Positions 28,264-37,402 of a stretch of 64,000 nucleotides of DNA are shown in pieces. The translations under genes and the position numbers were made by a program. The stretch is from positions 124,001-188,000 of the forward strand of contig NZ_BMVR01000011.1 in assembly GCF_014650815.1 (NCBI RefSeq), given 5' to 3'. How positions within the stretch are numbered: the first letter of the stretch is position 1; each line of letters opens with the position of its first letter. The notes beneath the pieces were generated by a model. That model ran no database searches and was not told where the DNA came from. It saw nothing but the letters and a program-made list of their open reading frames with translations. Source of the stretch: Streptomyces flavofungini. GTDB taxonomy: Bacteria; Actinomycetota; Actinomycetes; Streptomycetales; Streptomycetaceae.

Positions 28264-29295
28264 TCATGGCCGGGCGTAGGACTCCGTGAGCAGCACCTTG
28301 CCCTTGGCGTTGGGCGACGCGGACGCGCCCACGCACGCGGCGTCCACGACATAGGCGGAGACCTTCGCTCCGTCGGTGTCGTGCGGCACGACGACGAGGT
28401 AGGCGTTCTTTCCCTCGTACGTGCCCTTGTCGGCGGCCAGGGGTGTACGCCCGCCGAGGCCCTTCTCGATGCACGCGGGCACCTCGACGTACTCCTCGCG
28501 CATGGTGGAGCCCTTCTTCGGGCTTCCATCGGGGCTCGATCGGGTGTCGAAGGACGGCTTCTTGCCTCCTGTTTCAGTGCCCGAGATCTTCTGCTCTTCG
28601 GAGAGGAGGTCGGAGACCTGAGCTTCGAGCCTGCTCTTCGAGATGGTGTCCGTGCCCGTCGCGGAGGCGTTGGGAGACTCGTTCGAGTCGTCGCTCCACG
28701 GCTGGATCAGCAGGGCGCCCAGGCCGAGGGCGGCGGCGGTGAAGACGGCGCCGATCATTGTCGTACGGCGTCGGTGGCTCCGCAGACGTCCACCGCGACC
28801 CGGTCCGGTGGCCGCACGCGGGTGTCCAGCGGGGCCGTGTGCGGAGGACGTACTCGGGGTCGACGTCGGCACAGCACCGGGTGCGGCGGTCTGCTTGGCC
28901 GCTTCCGTGGGCGATGTTTCACGTGAAACATGCGCGGGCTCGGCGGTGGTTTCACGGCCGGAGTCGGTGTCGGTTTCACGGGCCGAGCCGGCGAGACCCG
29001 CAGCCTCGGCGTCAGCTGCGGTGACGGTGGCCGTGGCGGTCGCGTCGAGCAGCGCCTCCGCCGCCAGCGCCGCGTCGATGCGCTCCGCGACGTCGGTGGG
29101 CATACGGGGCGGCCCGGGCAGCGAACCGAGCATGCCGCGGATCTCTTCCAGGGACGCGTAGACGTCGGCGCAGAGCGGGCAGTCGTCCAGGTGCTGACGC
29201 ACGTCCAGGGTGCGGGACGGGGAGAGCAGGCCTTCGGTGAGGTCGGAGATCTCGGCTACGTCCGGGTGCCCAGCCGAGTCTGTCGTCGTGGTCAC
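28264..29295 (-). CDS. Membrane-anchored zinc-type anti-sigma factor of the adjacent ECF sigma factor
   Basis: A 343-residue protein. The N-terminus has the anti-sigma motif H35-x3-C39-x2-C42 (HLDDCPLC), which binds zinc and grips sigma. A long disordered linker follows, then one transmembrane helix (about 179-198), then an extracellular domain with two cysteines (ACIEKG, AACVGA). The start GTG 29295 overlaps the sigma stop by 4 bp, so the two are coupled. A perfect parS at 28916-28929 is read as HVSRET in the linker. The linker also holds two more RET segments encoded by parS half-sites. Confidence 0.88.
   Translation of the reverse strand: MTTTTDSAGHPDVAEISDLTEGLLSPSRTLDVRQHLDDCPLCADVYASLEEIRGMLGSLPGPPRMPTDVAERIDAALAAEALLDATATATVTAADAEAAGLAGSARETDTDSGRETTAEPAHVSRETSPTEAAKQTAAPGAVPTSTPSTSSAHGPAGHPRAATGPGRGGRLRSHRRRTTMIGAVFTAAALGLGALLIQPWSDDSNESPNASATGTDTISKSRLEAQVSDLLSEEQKISGTETGGKKPSFDTRSSPDGSPKKGSTMREEYVEVPACIEKGLGGRTPLAADKGTYEGKNAYLVVVPHDTDGAKVSAYVVDAACVGASASPNAKGKVLLTESYARP
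28916..28929. other. parS: parS site 4 (inside anti-sigma gene)
   Basis: Exact GTTTCACGTGAAAC within the disordered linker of the anti-sigma factor, encoding VSRET. Two GTTTCACG half-sites follow at 28949-28956 and 28973-28980. Confidence 0.95.
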
Positions 29296-30065
29296 GCTCG
29301 CCCACCTCCGCCCTTCACTGCCGCTGAGTCGCTGGGTCCCGCTTCTGGAGGAGGCCCCGCGTCCTGAGGTTCCGCTGCCGGTGGGACGGTTGTCCCCTCG
29401 GTCCGGTTCCGTCCCGGGGCGGTCTTTCTGGGGGTTTCCTTGCCGCCGGTACCGGCGGCACCGCCTGTGCCGTCCTCGCGCCGGGGCGGTGCTTCCGTCC
29501 GGAGATGCGTGAGGAGGGGCAGAAGCCGGGCTCTGCCGCGCGCGCAGCGGCTCTTCACCGTGCCGGTCGGGACGTCGAGCACGCGGGCCGCCTCGGCGAC
29601 GGGATAGCCCTGCATGTCCACCAGGACGAGGCAGGCGCGCTGATCGGGCGGCAGGGTGCCGAGCGCCTCCAGGAGCTCCCGGTGCAGATCGCCGCGCTCG
29701 ACGGGCGCCGCGGCCGACTCATGCGGTTCGAGGAGCTGGTCCAGGCGCTCGGCGTCGTCGACGGGCGAGGTCTTCCGGGAGGCGGCCTTGCGGGCCCGGT
29801 CGAGGCAGGCGTTCACGGTGATGCGGTGCAGCCAGGTCGTCACAGCGGACTGGCCGCGGAAGGTGTGCGCGGCGCGGTAGGCGGAGACGAGGGCGTCCTG
29901 GACGGCGTCCGCCGCCTCCTCACGGTCCCCCAGCGTGCGCAGGGCCACGGCCCAGAGCCGGTCGCGGTGGCGGCGGACGATCTCACCGAAGGCGTCCTTG
30001 TCGCCGTCGACATGGCGGGCAAGGAGCTCCTGGTCGTTGAGCTCACCGAGCTCGGTGCTGTCCAC
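29292..30065 (-). CDS. sigM: ECF RNA polymerase sigma factor, SigM-like
   Basis: A 257-residue ECF sigma factor. Sigma-2 spans about 12-85 (DKDAFGEIVRRHRDRLWAVALRT, AADAVQDALVSAYR, TWLHRITVNACLDR). Sigma-4 spans about 125-185 (TLPPDQRACLVLVDMQGY, VAEAARVLDVPTGTVKSRCARGRARL). A roughly 65-residue Pro/Gly/Thr-rich C-terminal tail is an extra not found in most ECF factors. It starts at GTG 30065. Gene order sigma/anti-sigma/trxB/trxA parallels the mycobacterial sigM locus, on which the symbol rests. Confidence 0.88.
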   Translation of the reverse strand: MDSTELGELNDQELLARHVDGDKDAFGEIVRRHRDRLWAVALRTLGDREEAADAVQDALVSAYRAAHTFRGQSAVTTWLHRITVNACLDRARKAASRKTSPVDDAERLDQLLEPHESAAAPVERGDLHRELLEALGTLPPDQRACLVLVDMQGYPVAEAARVLDVPTGTVKSRCARGRARLLPLLTHLRTEAPPRREDGTGGAAGTGGKETPRKTAPGRNRTEGTTVPPAAEPQDAGPPPEAGPSDSAAVKGGGGRA

Positions 30066-30107
30066 CGTGGAACCCCTCCCCTCGCCCCTCAGCTTCCGCT
30101 GGGCCGG

Positions 30108-31820
30108 TCAGCCCTTGAACTTCACGTCCGTGATGCCCTGCTTGTAGCCCGCGCTGTAGTAGCCGTCCGTTTCGGACCTCGGCACGTGCGTCATCCAGAG
30201 AAACACGTACCGCGTCTTGACCGGCTTGTCGGCCTTGATCTTCAGGCTTGTGTCCGTGGTCGTGCCGTCACCGATCTTCTTCATCGAGCTGACCGGCCCG
30301 GACGGCGACATCGAGTCGGCCGCGTACAGCGTCGCCGTCGTGCTGGGGCCCGGGTACTTGAGGCCGAGCGACGCAGCCGCGACGTTCTTCTCGGAGCCGA
30401 GGTCGTAGACGATGCCGACGCCCGGGCGGTATGGGGCCAGCCGAGGACCGTCCACGTACGACTTGGTGCGCCAGAGCGTGGAGGTGTCGCCGTCGTACGT
30501 CTTCGAAACGTTCTCGGGGTCCTGCGCCTTGCCGCCGAGCAGAGACTCCTGCGCGTTCTGGATGGCGATCGGCTTGGGCGGCTTCGGCTGCTTCTTGTCG
30601 TCGCCGTTCGTCGTCTTCGACGTACCGGAGTCGCCGTTCTTGTTCTGGTCCATCAGTGCGTCCGCGAGCTGCCAACTGCCCAGGCCCAGCGCGGCGATGA
30701 GCAGCGCGGAGACGGCCCACTTGAGGGCCTTGCCGGTGCGGCTCTGCAGCGGGGGCGGCGGGGCCGGGACGGCCTGGGTGGTGCCGGGGGGCTGGGCGCC
30801 ACGGCCGTAGTTCCCCTGCTGGTACGTCGTGCGCTGGTACTCCGGCGGGGCCGTGAAGACGGGCTCCGGGGGCCGGATGCGGGGCAGTTCGGCGATGGCC
30901 TTGACCAGGTCGTCCGGTGTCGGGCACGCGGGCTCCTGGCGGGACGCCGTCGCGCCGTCGTTGGCGAGCGCGCGCATGGCGAGCTCGGACAGGCCGCGGT
31001 GCACCCCGGCGCGGACCTGGTCCGGCGGGAGCAGGCCGACGCCCTTGGGCAGGCCGGACAGGCCGTAGGCGTCGCTGTCGTAGGGCCAGCGCTGGGTCAG
31101 CGCGGCGTACAGCAGGGCGCCGATCGCCTCGGTGTCGGCGCGCTGCGGGGTCTCGGTGCTGATGCCGCGCAGCGCGGCGTTCACCGCGAGGCCGCGGATG
31201 CGGTACTGGCCCGAGGAGGTGCGCAGCACGGCGCTCGGGGTGAGCCGCAGATGCGCGAGGCCCTCCCGGTGCGCGGCGGCCATCGCCTGGGTGACCTGGC
31301 TGACGAGTTGGTAGGCGTCGTGCGCCTCGAGCGGTCCTGCCGCGAGCAGCGCGGTCAGTTCCGTGGCGTCGGGCAGCCACTCGTGCACGACGTAGACGAG
31401 GTCGTTCTCCTCGACCGCGTCCAGGACCTGCACGAAGCGGGGGTCACCGAGCAGCGCTGCGGAACGGGCCGCGGCGAGCACCGAGCGCGCCCGGGGATGG
31501 TCGGCGGGCAGCAGGTGCACACCCACGGCCCGGCGCAGTTTCTCGTCGACCGCACGCCAGCTGCTGAAACCGTCCAGACGGGTGACGCACTCTTCGAGGC
31601 GATAGCGTCTGGCGAGTTTGTGACCGCTGTGCAGTTCCGGGGGAGTCGTCACCCCGGGCGGGCTGGTGGGCTCGTTCGTGTTGGCTGTTCCGTCGTCCGC
31701 CGTGTCCCGCTCCCGGGTCTGGGCCACCCCGTCGGCCGTGGACTGCTCCGCCTGCGCGGTCAGCGGCTTCTCGCCGCTGTTGTCTGCCACGTCGACGGCA
31801 GCCGTGCTCCGTTCCGCCAC
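30108..31820 (-). CDS. Membrane pseudokinase with extracellular discoidin-like domain, partner of MurJ
   Basis: A 570-residue protein. Residues about 67-315 keep the protein-kinase outline but lack catalysis: the VAIK lysine is H102, HRD reads HLR (190-192) with the loop Lys and Asn replaced by T194 and A197, and DFG reads IRG (208-210). A transmembrane helix (366-387) leads to an outer domain (about 425-570) resembling F5/8 C or carbohydrate-binding folds (KTYDGDTSTLWRTKSYVDG). In Mycobacterium tuberculosis the MviN protein carries such a pseudokinase and outer domain as a fusion; here it is a separate gene next to murJ. Confidence 0.85.
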   Translation of the reverse strand: MAERSTAAVDVADNSGEKPLTAQAEQSTADGVAQTRERDTADDGTANTNEPTSPPGVTTPPELHSGHKLARRYRLEECVTRLDGFSSWRAVDEKLRRAVGVHLLPADHPRARSVLAAARSAALLGDPRFVQVLDAVEENDLVYVVHEWLPDATELTALLAAGPLEAHDAYQLVSQVTQAMAAAHREGLAHLRLTPSAVLRTSSGQYRIRGLAVNAALRGISTETPQRADTEAIGALLYAALTQRWPYDSDAYGLSGLPKGVGLLPPDQVRAGVHRGLSELAMRALANDGATASRQEPACPTPDDLVKAIAELPRIRPPEPVFTAPPEYQRTTYQQGNYGRGAQPPGTTQAVPAPPPPLQSRTGKALKWAVSALLIAALGLGSWQLADALMDQNKNGDSGTSKTTNGDDKKQPKPPKPIAIQNAQESLLGGKAQDPENVSKTYDGDTSTLWRTKSYVDGPRLAPYRPGVGIVYDLGSEKNVAAASLGLKYPGPSTTATLYAADSMSPSGPVSSMKKIGDGTTTDTSLKIKADKPVKTRYVFLWMTHVPRSETDGYYSAGYKQGITDVKFKG

Positions 31821-31938
31821 CGTCGTTCCTGCCTCCCCATCCGTTGCGCTTCGTCAGACGCCAAAGCCAATTGTGCCCACAGTCCGGCGCTATGCACGAC
31901 ACGCGGTGGCCGACGATGGTTGTGCGGACTCCTTCACA

Positions 31939-34677
31939 TCAGCGCCCCAGTCGCCCGCGCACCATACCGACCAGCGAGTTCAGCTCCTGGATCCGCATGC
32001 GCCGCGCGGCCACGAAGAAGACCCCGAAGAGCACCGCGAGACCGACGATCAGCGCGGCCAGCGAGCCGATGACGCCCTGTCCGAGCGCCTTCGTGATCGC
32101 GTACCCGGCCCCGGCGCCGAGAATCGCCCCCGGCACGGAGGCGAGCGCGAGGCGGGCGTACGTACGGATCACGTTCGCCCCGTCCAGATCGCCGCCCAGG
32201 CGCTTGCGCAGCCGCTGCCAGGCGACGCCCACCCCGATCGCGTACGCGGCGCCGTAGGACAGCGCCATGCCCGCCACGGCCCAGCGGGCGGGCAGGACCA
32301 GGTAGCAGATCCCGGAGGCGGCGGCGTTGAAGGCGGCCACGATGACCGTGTTGTAGAAGGGGGTGCGGGTGTCCTCGTACGCGTAGAAGGCGCGCAGGAC
32401 GACGTACTGCACGGAGTACGGGATCAGGCCGAGGCCGAAGGCCATCAGCATGTAGCCCATGCGAGTGGCGCCGTTGACGCCGGACGAGCCGAAGATGAGC
32501 GTGCACATCGGGATGCCGAGTGCGAGGAAGCTGAAGGCGATCGGCACGATGGCGACGGCCGAGGTGCGCAGTCCCTGCGAGATGTCGTCGCGAACGGCCC
32601 CGGTGTCGCCCTCGTGTGCCGAGCGGGCCAGCCTCGGCAGCAGAGCGGCCATCAGGGAGACCGTGATGATGGCCTGCGGGAGCATCCAGATGAGTTGGGC
32701 GTTGGAGTAGGCAGCGAAGCCGGTGCCGTCCATGCCGGAGTGCTTGACCGCCGCGGTGCCGAGCTGGATCACGACGATCGCGCCCGCTTGGTTGGCGAGG
32801 ACGAAGAACATCGTCCACTTGGCGAGCTTGGCCGCCTTGCCGAGCCCCTGGCCCTTCCAGTCGAAGCGCAGCCGCAGCTTGAAGCCGGTCTCGCGCAGGT
32901 AGGGGAACATCGCCAGCGACTGGACGATGAGCCCGAGCAGGACGCCGACACCGAGCAGCTGCACACCGTCGTCGGGGATCGACGTGACGCGCATGCCCGA
33001 CTTCTCCGAGGTGCCGTAGACCCAGAGGAACATGCCGAGCGTCGCGATGATGACGACGTTGTTGAGGACCGGGGTCCACATCATCGCGCCGAACTTCCCG
33101 CGGGCGTTGAGGATCTGCCCCATCACGACGTGGATGCCCATGAAGAAGATCGACGGCAGGAAGTAGCGGACGAAGGTGATGGCGACTTCGTTGGCGGCCG
33201 GGTCGCTGGCGACCGGCGTGGAGAGCAGGTGGACCAGCAGCGGCGCGGCGATCCAGCCGAGCACCGTGAGCACGCCGAGCGCCACCATGACGAGCGTCAG
33301 GAGGCGGTTGGCGTACGCCTGGCCGCCGTCCGCGTCGTTCTTCTGGGCGCGCACGAGCTGCGGTACGAAGACTGAGTTGAGGCCGCCGCCGACGGTGAGG
33401 ATGTAGATCATCGTCGGCAGTTGGTAGGCGACCTGGAAGGTGTCGCCGAGCAGGCCGATGCCGAGCGCCGAGACGATCATCGCCGAGCGGACGAAGCCGG
33501 TGAGGCGGGACACCATCGTGCCCGCGGCCATCACGGCGCTGGACTTCAGCAGGCTGGACGCGCGGCCACCGGACTTCCCCGCGGGCGCCGCAGGGGCCGA
33601 CGAGGGCGCCTTGGCGGGCGCCGGGACGGCCGCCGGTGCCTCCTGCCCCGCAGGCGGGCGCGTGCCGCCGTGCTGCGGCTCCTGGTAGTAGCCGTTCTGG
33701 TTCGGGTCCGGGTACTGATGGGGATCCGGGTACTGGTTCGGGTCCTGGTAGTAGCCCCCGGCCTGCTGGTTGGCGTACGGAGCGCCCTGCTGCGCGTACT
33801 GGGCGCCTTGCTGGGCGCCGTACGCGGCGTTGTTCTGCGGGTACGCGTACGGCGTGCCGTGCTGCTGGTCCGCGTAGCCCTGCTGGTTGGCGTACCCGGC
33901 ACCGGGCTGCTGCTGGTCCGGGTATCCGGGCTGCTGCTGGTAGTACGCGGCGCCCTGCTGGTCCTGATAGCCGGAGGCGGGCTGTCCTTGGTACCCGCCG
34001 GGCTGTCCCTGGTAGCCGGCCGCCTGAGGGTCCTGGTATCCGGCGTTCTGGGCGGGGTGCTGGCCCTGGTATCCGCCGCCCTGGGCGCCCTGCTGGCCCT
34101 GCTGGCCCTGGTACGGGGCGTTCTGCTGGCCCGCGTAGCCCTGCTGGGCGCGCGGGTCGGCGGCCTGCGGGTCGACGTAGCCCGCCCGCGGGTCGTGGTG
34201 TCCGCCGCCCTGCTGGTCCCGGAAGAGGTGCGCGAAGGCGTCCGGCTGGTGCCGCTCCTCGCCGGCCTGGGTGACGAGGTCGTCCACGCCCACGTACTGC
34301 GTGGTGCGCGGGTCGTCGCCGTAGGGGAGGTGACGGGTGGTGCCGTCCGGCTCCGGCGGCGGGGTCTGGGCCCAGACGCGGGGGTCCGGCTGGTACGGCG
34401 ACGACGGCGGCTGGGCGTAGAGCTGCTGCGGGTCCGGGTAGCTGCCGGGCGGCGGCGGGGGGTGGGCCGCGCGGTCGTAGAGCGCCTCGGCGACCGGGTC
34501 CTGGGCCGAGAGGTCCTGGGCCCGGTAGGGGTCCTGGGCGTACGCGTCCTGGAGGTAGGCGTCCGGCGCGTGCTGCGGCGGCACCTGACCGTCCTCATGA
34601 GGGCCGGGAGGCGGGTCCCCGGCGGCACCGGAGCTGCCCGCGCCCTGGCCGCGCTCACCGTCGTACGGCGCGTTCAT
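31939..34677 (-). CDS. murJ: Lipid II flippase MurJ (MviN) with long Gln/Tyr/Gly-rich N-terminal extension
   Basis: A 912-residue protein. The membrane domain begins near residue 375 (SSLLKSSAVMAAGTMVSRLTGFVRS) and has about 14 helices of the MOP superfamily, flipping lipid II for peptidoglycan synthesis. Residues 1-370 are a disordered cytoplasmic extension rich in GYQGQ, YQDPQ and QYPDP repeats, which is much longer than in other bacteria. The pseudokinase gene lies 118 bp downstream and a DUF6049 gene 47 bp upstream, suggesting one cell-wall operon. Confidence 0.95.
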   Translation of the reverse strand: MNAPYDGERGQGAGSSGAAGDPPPGPHEDGQVPPQHAPDAYLQDAYAQDPYRAQDLSAQDPVAEALYDRAAHPPPPPGSYPDPQQLYAQPPSSPYQPDPRVWAQTPPPEPDGTTRHLPYGDDPRTTQYVGVDDLVTQAGEERHQPDAFAHLFRDQQGGGHHDPRAGYVDPQAADPRAQQGYAGQQNAPYQGQQGQQGAQGGGYQGQHPAQNAGYQDPQAAGYQGQPGGYQGQPASGYQDQQGAAYYQQQPGYPDQQQPGAGYANQQGYADQQHGTPYAYPQNNAAYGAQQGAQYAQQGAPYANQQAGGYYQDPNQYPDPHQYPDPNQNGYYQEPQHGGTRPPAGQEAPAAVPAPAKAPSSAPAAPAGKSGGRASSLLKSSAVMAAGTMVSRLTGFVRSAMIVSALGIGLLGDTFQVAYQLPTMIYILTVGGGLNSVFVPQLVRAQKNDADGGQAYANRLLTLVMVALGVLTVLGWIAAPLLVHLLSTPVASDPAANEVAITFVRYFLPSIFFMGIHVVMGQILNARGKFGAMMWTPVLNNVVIIATLGMFLWVYGTSEKSGMRVTSIPDDGVQLLGVGVLLGLIVQSLAMFPYLRETGFKLRLRFDWKGQGLGKAAKLAKWTMFFVLANQAGAIVVIQLGTAAVKHSGMDGTGFAAYSNAQLIWMLPQAIITVSLMAALLPRLARSAHEGDTGAVRDDISQGLRTSAVAIVPIAFSFLALGIPMCTLIFGSSGVNGATRMGYMLMAFGLGLIPYSVQYVVLRAFYAYEDTRTPFYNTVIVAAFNAAASGICYLVLPARWAVAGMALSYGAAYAIGVGVAWQRLRKRLGGDLDGANVIRTYARLALASVPGAILGAGAGYAITKALGQGVIGSLAALIVGLAVLFGVFFVAARRMRIQELNSLVGMVRGRLGR

Positions 34678-34724
34678 GGTTTACCCCACCTCATGGTCCG
34701 CGGGCCCACCGGCCACGACATCGC

Positions 34725-37238
34725 TCAACGGTCCACTCTCTCACCCGTGTGCGACGGCTCGGTGCTTTCCACAGCGGTGTCCGGTGTCGGGTCACTCGGC
34801 TGCTCGGGATCGGCCGAACCGGGGTCCGTGCCGGGAGAGGTGTCGGGGGTGGCGTCGGAATCCCCGTCGGGGCCGCCGTCCGGGCCCGCCTCGGCCTGCC
34901 GCCGCGCCGCACGCTTGCGCTGGGTGTACATGCGGAATCCGGCGAGGACCAGGAGCAGCACGCCGCCGCCGATGACCAGCATCACCGTCGAGGTGAACTC
35001 GGTGACGTTGACGTCGAAGCGGACGGGCTCGCCGTAGGGCTCGTTGTCCTCGGTGTAGAGCTGGGCGTAGACCGTGACCGGGCCGTTGGCGTTGGCCGTG
35101 GTGGTGAACTTCACGGACTGGGTGTGGCCACCGCCCGTGATCCTGACGGCCTGCTCCTCGTAGAGGCCGTCGCCGACCTTCAGACGGGTGGGGTTGGTCG
35201 ACGTCAGGCGCAGGACGAGGTGGTCGACGCCCTGCACCAGGTTGTTCTGCACCGTGACCGGGATGGTGGCGCTGCGGCCCGACAGCTTCACGTCGGACTT
35301 GTTGATCAGCTTCACCTGCTGGATGAGGCTCGTCAGATACCCCTGCACGCCCTTGCGGAAGTTCAGCGCGTCGGTCGGGCGCCCGCGCCACGACGTGGAC
35401 ATCTCACGGTCCATCGCCCGCCCGAAGGGGGTGATCACGCGGTCCGGCTCGGAGAGGACCTGCTTGAAGCGGTCGAGCTTGCCCTGGGTGTTCTGGATCT
35501 CCTCGAACGCCGAGCGGGGCAGCTCCTGCTTGCGCAGGGACGACGGGTAGGCGCCGGCCGAGGGGACCTGGGTGGTGGCGTCCGGGTCCGGCTCGGCCTT
35601 CGCGGCCGCCGCCAGGGTCTGCGGCTGCGACCAGCGCTTGTCGTCGAGGGAGGCCAGCGCCCTGGCCATGGTCTGCGCCTGGCTGGCCGAGGGCATGCGC
35701 TGGGGGGCGACCACGATGCTGCGCTGCTTGTCCGGATCCTGCAGTGTGATCATGAGGCTTTGGGCCAGGAACTCCTGGACGGCGAGCGTGGAGTTCTCGG
35801 CCCCCGTCATGTCGCCGCGGAAGGCGGTCGACAGGCGCGCGTCGGCGACCACGGCGGTCGTGCCGCCGCCGATGGGCCGTGCGGCGCTGGGGGTGTACAG
35901 CAGCCCGCCCGTCTCGCGCAGGCTGTCACTGCGGGCGATCACCGAGTGGGCGCCGGCCGAGGTGGCGACGTCGACGACCGACGGGTCGATCGCGCCCTCC
36001 GTGGGCCAGGCGAAGTCCGAGCTGGGCTTGACGTTGAGGATGTCCTTCACGGCCTGGGCGCTGACCTCGGTGGCTTCCTTGAGGTGGCCGAGGGAGCCCT
36101 TGACGGACCGGCCGTTGTGGGCGAGCGAGGCGAGGTCGGGGTCCGCGAAGGGCAGCGCGACGACCTTCTTGCCCTCCACGGCCTTGTGGAGCTGGTTGAG
36201 CCACTGCTTCGCCACGGCCTGGTGCTTGCCCGCGATGGTCGTGCCGTCCGGTCCCTCGACGTCGTAGCTCGTCGTCATCGCGTCGACGGAGACCAGCAGG
36301 TCCGGATCGATGACCCAGGTGACGTCGAGCTGGCTGCCGAGCGTCAGGAGCTGCTGCAGCCGCCCGCCCGTCTGGAGCTCCTTGGCCAGGCTCTCGTCCT
36401 TGAAGAGCGGCGTCTGCTGCTCGTCGGAGCGCGACCTCGACGTGAGGTGCGTGGTGGAGATGAGCGGCCACAGGTACGTCGTCTTGGTCTTCGTGTCGGC
36501 CGCCCCGTCCTGCCACGGCAGGAAGGTCCGCTCGATGCCGAGCACTTGGGGGAAGGGCTGCGCGGCGGTCTGGCCGGTCAGCGTGACGCCGAGCTGATAG
36601 ACGCCGTCCATGGTGAGGCGCAGGGCGCTCACGGGCACGGAGATGCTGAAGTCGTACGGAACGCCGGGGGCGAGCCGGGAGAACTTCTCCACGTACTTCC
36701 CGCCGACCTCGGAGCCGTCGAGGCCCGGCTGGTACGCGGTCCGCTTCGCGGCGCTGTCGATGTCCGTGCGGCCGCCCAGGGCGCTGCCCACGAGGAGGCC
36801 CACATGGGCGTCGGTGATCGTCTGGCGGCCCTCATTGGTGATCTTGCCCGAGACGACCACGGTGTCGCCCTCGCGGGGCGCGCTGGGCGTGAGGGCGTCC
36901 AGGGACACGTCGACGGTGCGGGAGCCGGTGGCGGCGGCCTTCGCGCCGGTGCGCGCGTTCGCGGCGCCGGTGTGCGTGCTCGACGCACCCACCGTCCCCG
37001 TCGCGCTCGCCGTGCCTGTCAGCACTCCGGTACCGGCGGCGTACACGGACGGGCTCGCAGGCATCTGGAGCAGTCCGGCCAGCAGCGGTGCCCCGGCCAG
37101 CAGTGTCGCTGTCCGCCGGAACCACCGGCGGGCAGGTGAGGGGCTGGTCCCCGGGAAATCTGCCGCCTCGGCCACGCGTTGCCCGTCCCTCGTCGTCGTC
37201 AGCTGTGTCGGTGCTAGTCGTTCGCTGCGTCCACGCAT
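34725..37238 (-). CDS. DUF6049 family exported membrane protein
   Basis: A protein of about 837 residues. A basic start and hydrophobic signal segment (about 42-68) end in SPSVYAAG. A large extracellular part (about 70-745) includes an immunoglobulin-like region after the signal and a C-terminal beta region. A transmembrane helix (748-768) and a Pro/Asp/Gly-rich cytoplasmic tail close the protein. The position upstream of murJ is the usual one for DUF6049 in Streptomyces, equivalent to the conserved membrane protein before mviN in mycobacteria. ATG 37238 is chosen; a longer frame to 37313 would run into the cca promoter. Function is unknown. Confidence 0.82.
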   Translation of the reverse strand: MRGRSERLAPTQLTTTRDGQRVAEAADFPGTSPSPARRWFRRTATLLAGAPLLAGLLQMPASPSVYAAGTGVLTGTASATGTVGASSTHTGAANARTGAKAAATGSRTVDVSLDALTPSAPREGDTVVVSGKITNEGRQTITDAHVGLLVGSALGGRTDIDSAAKRTAYQPGLDGSEVGGKYVEKFSRLAPGVPYDFSISVPVSALRLTMDGVYQLGVTLTGQTAAQPFPQVLGIERTFLPWQDGAADTKTKTTYLWPLISTTHLTSRSRSDEQQTPLFKDESLAKELQTGGRLQQLLTLGSQLDVTWVIDPDLLVSVDAMTTSYDVEGPDGTTIAGKHQAVAKQWLNQLHKAVEGKKVVALPFADPDLASLAHNGRSVKGSLGHLKEATEVSAQAVKDILNVKPSSDFAWPTEGAIDPSVVDVATSAGAHSVIARSDSLRETGGLLYTPSAARPIGGGTTAVVADARLSTAFRGDMTGAENSTLAVQEFLAQSLMITLQDPDKQRSIVVAPQRMPSASQAQTMARALASLDDKRWSQPQTLAAAAKAEPDPDATTQVPSAGAYPSSLRKQELPRSAFEEIQNTQGKLDRFKQVLSEPDRVITPFGRAMDREMSTSWRGRPTDALNFRKGVQGYLTSLIQQVKLINKSDVKLSGRSATIPVTVQNNLVQGVDHLVLRLTSTNPTRLKVGDGLYEEQAVRITGGGHTQSVKFTTTANANGPVTVYAQLYTEDNEPYGEPVRFDVNVTEFTSTVMLVIGGGVLLLVLAGFRMYTQRKRAARRQAEAGPDGGPDGDSDATPDTSPGTDPGSADPEQPSDPTPDTAVESTEPSHTGERVDR

Positions 37239-37402
37239 GGTAACGAGGTGCGCCGGGGCTAAGTGCCGCGGACTGCTCCACAAGATCGGAAGACCTGGCG
37301 ATGATGTCCGCAAGGCCGGAGGTGAGCGCCGTACGCGGCGCTGACGAGGCCCGTGGAAATCCGGGCGGCCCCGGGCGCCCGGGGCACGTACCCTTTTCTG
37401 TT

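Noticed and set aside
34749..37139. A 796-codon plus-strand frame opposite the DUF6049 gene, and similar long frames opposite parA, parB, MurJ, ino1 and dnaB
   Set aside because: All are antisense shadows of genes with recognised domains and correct starts; composition is typical of reversed high-GC coding sequence.
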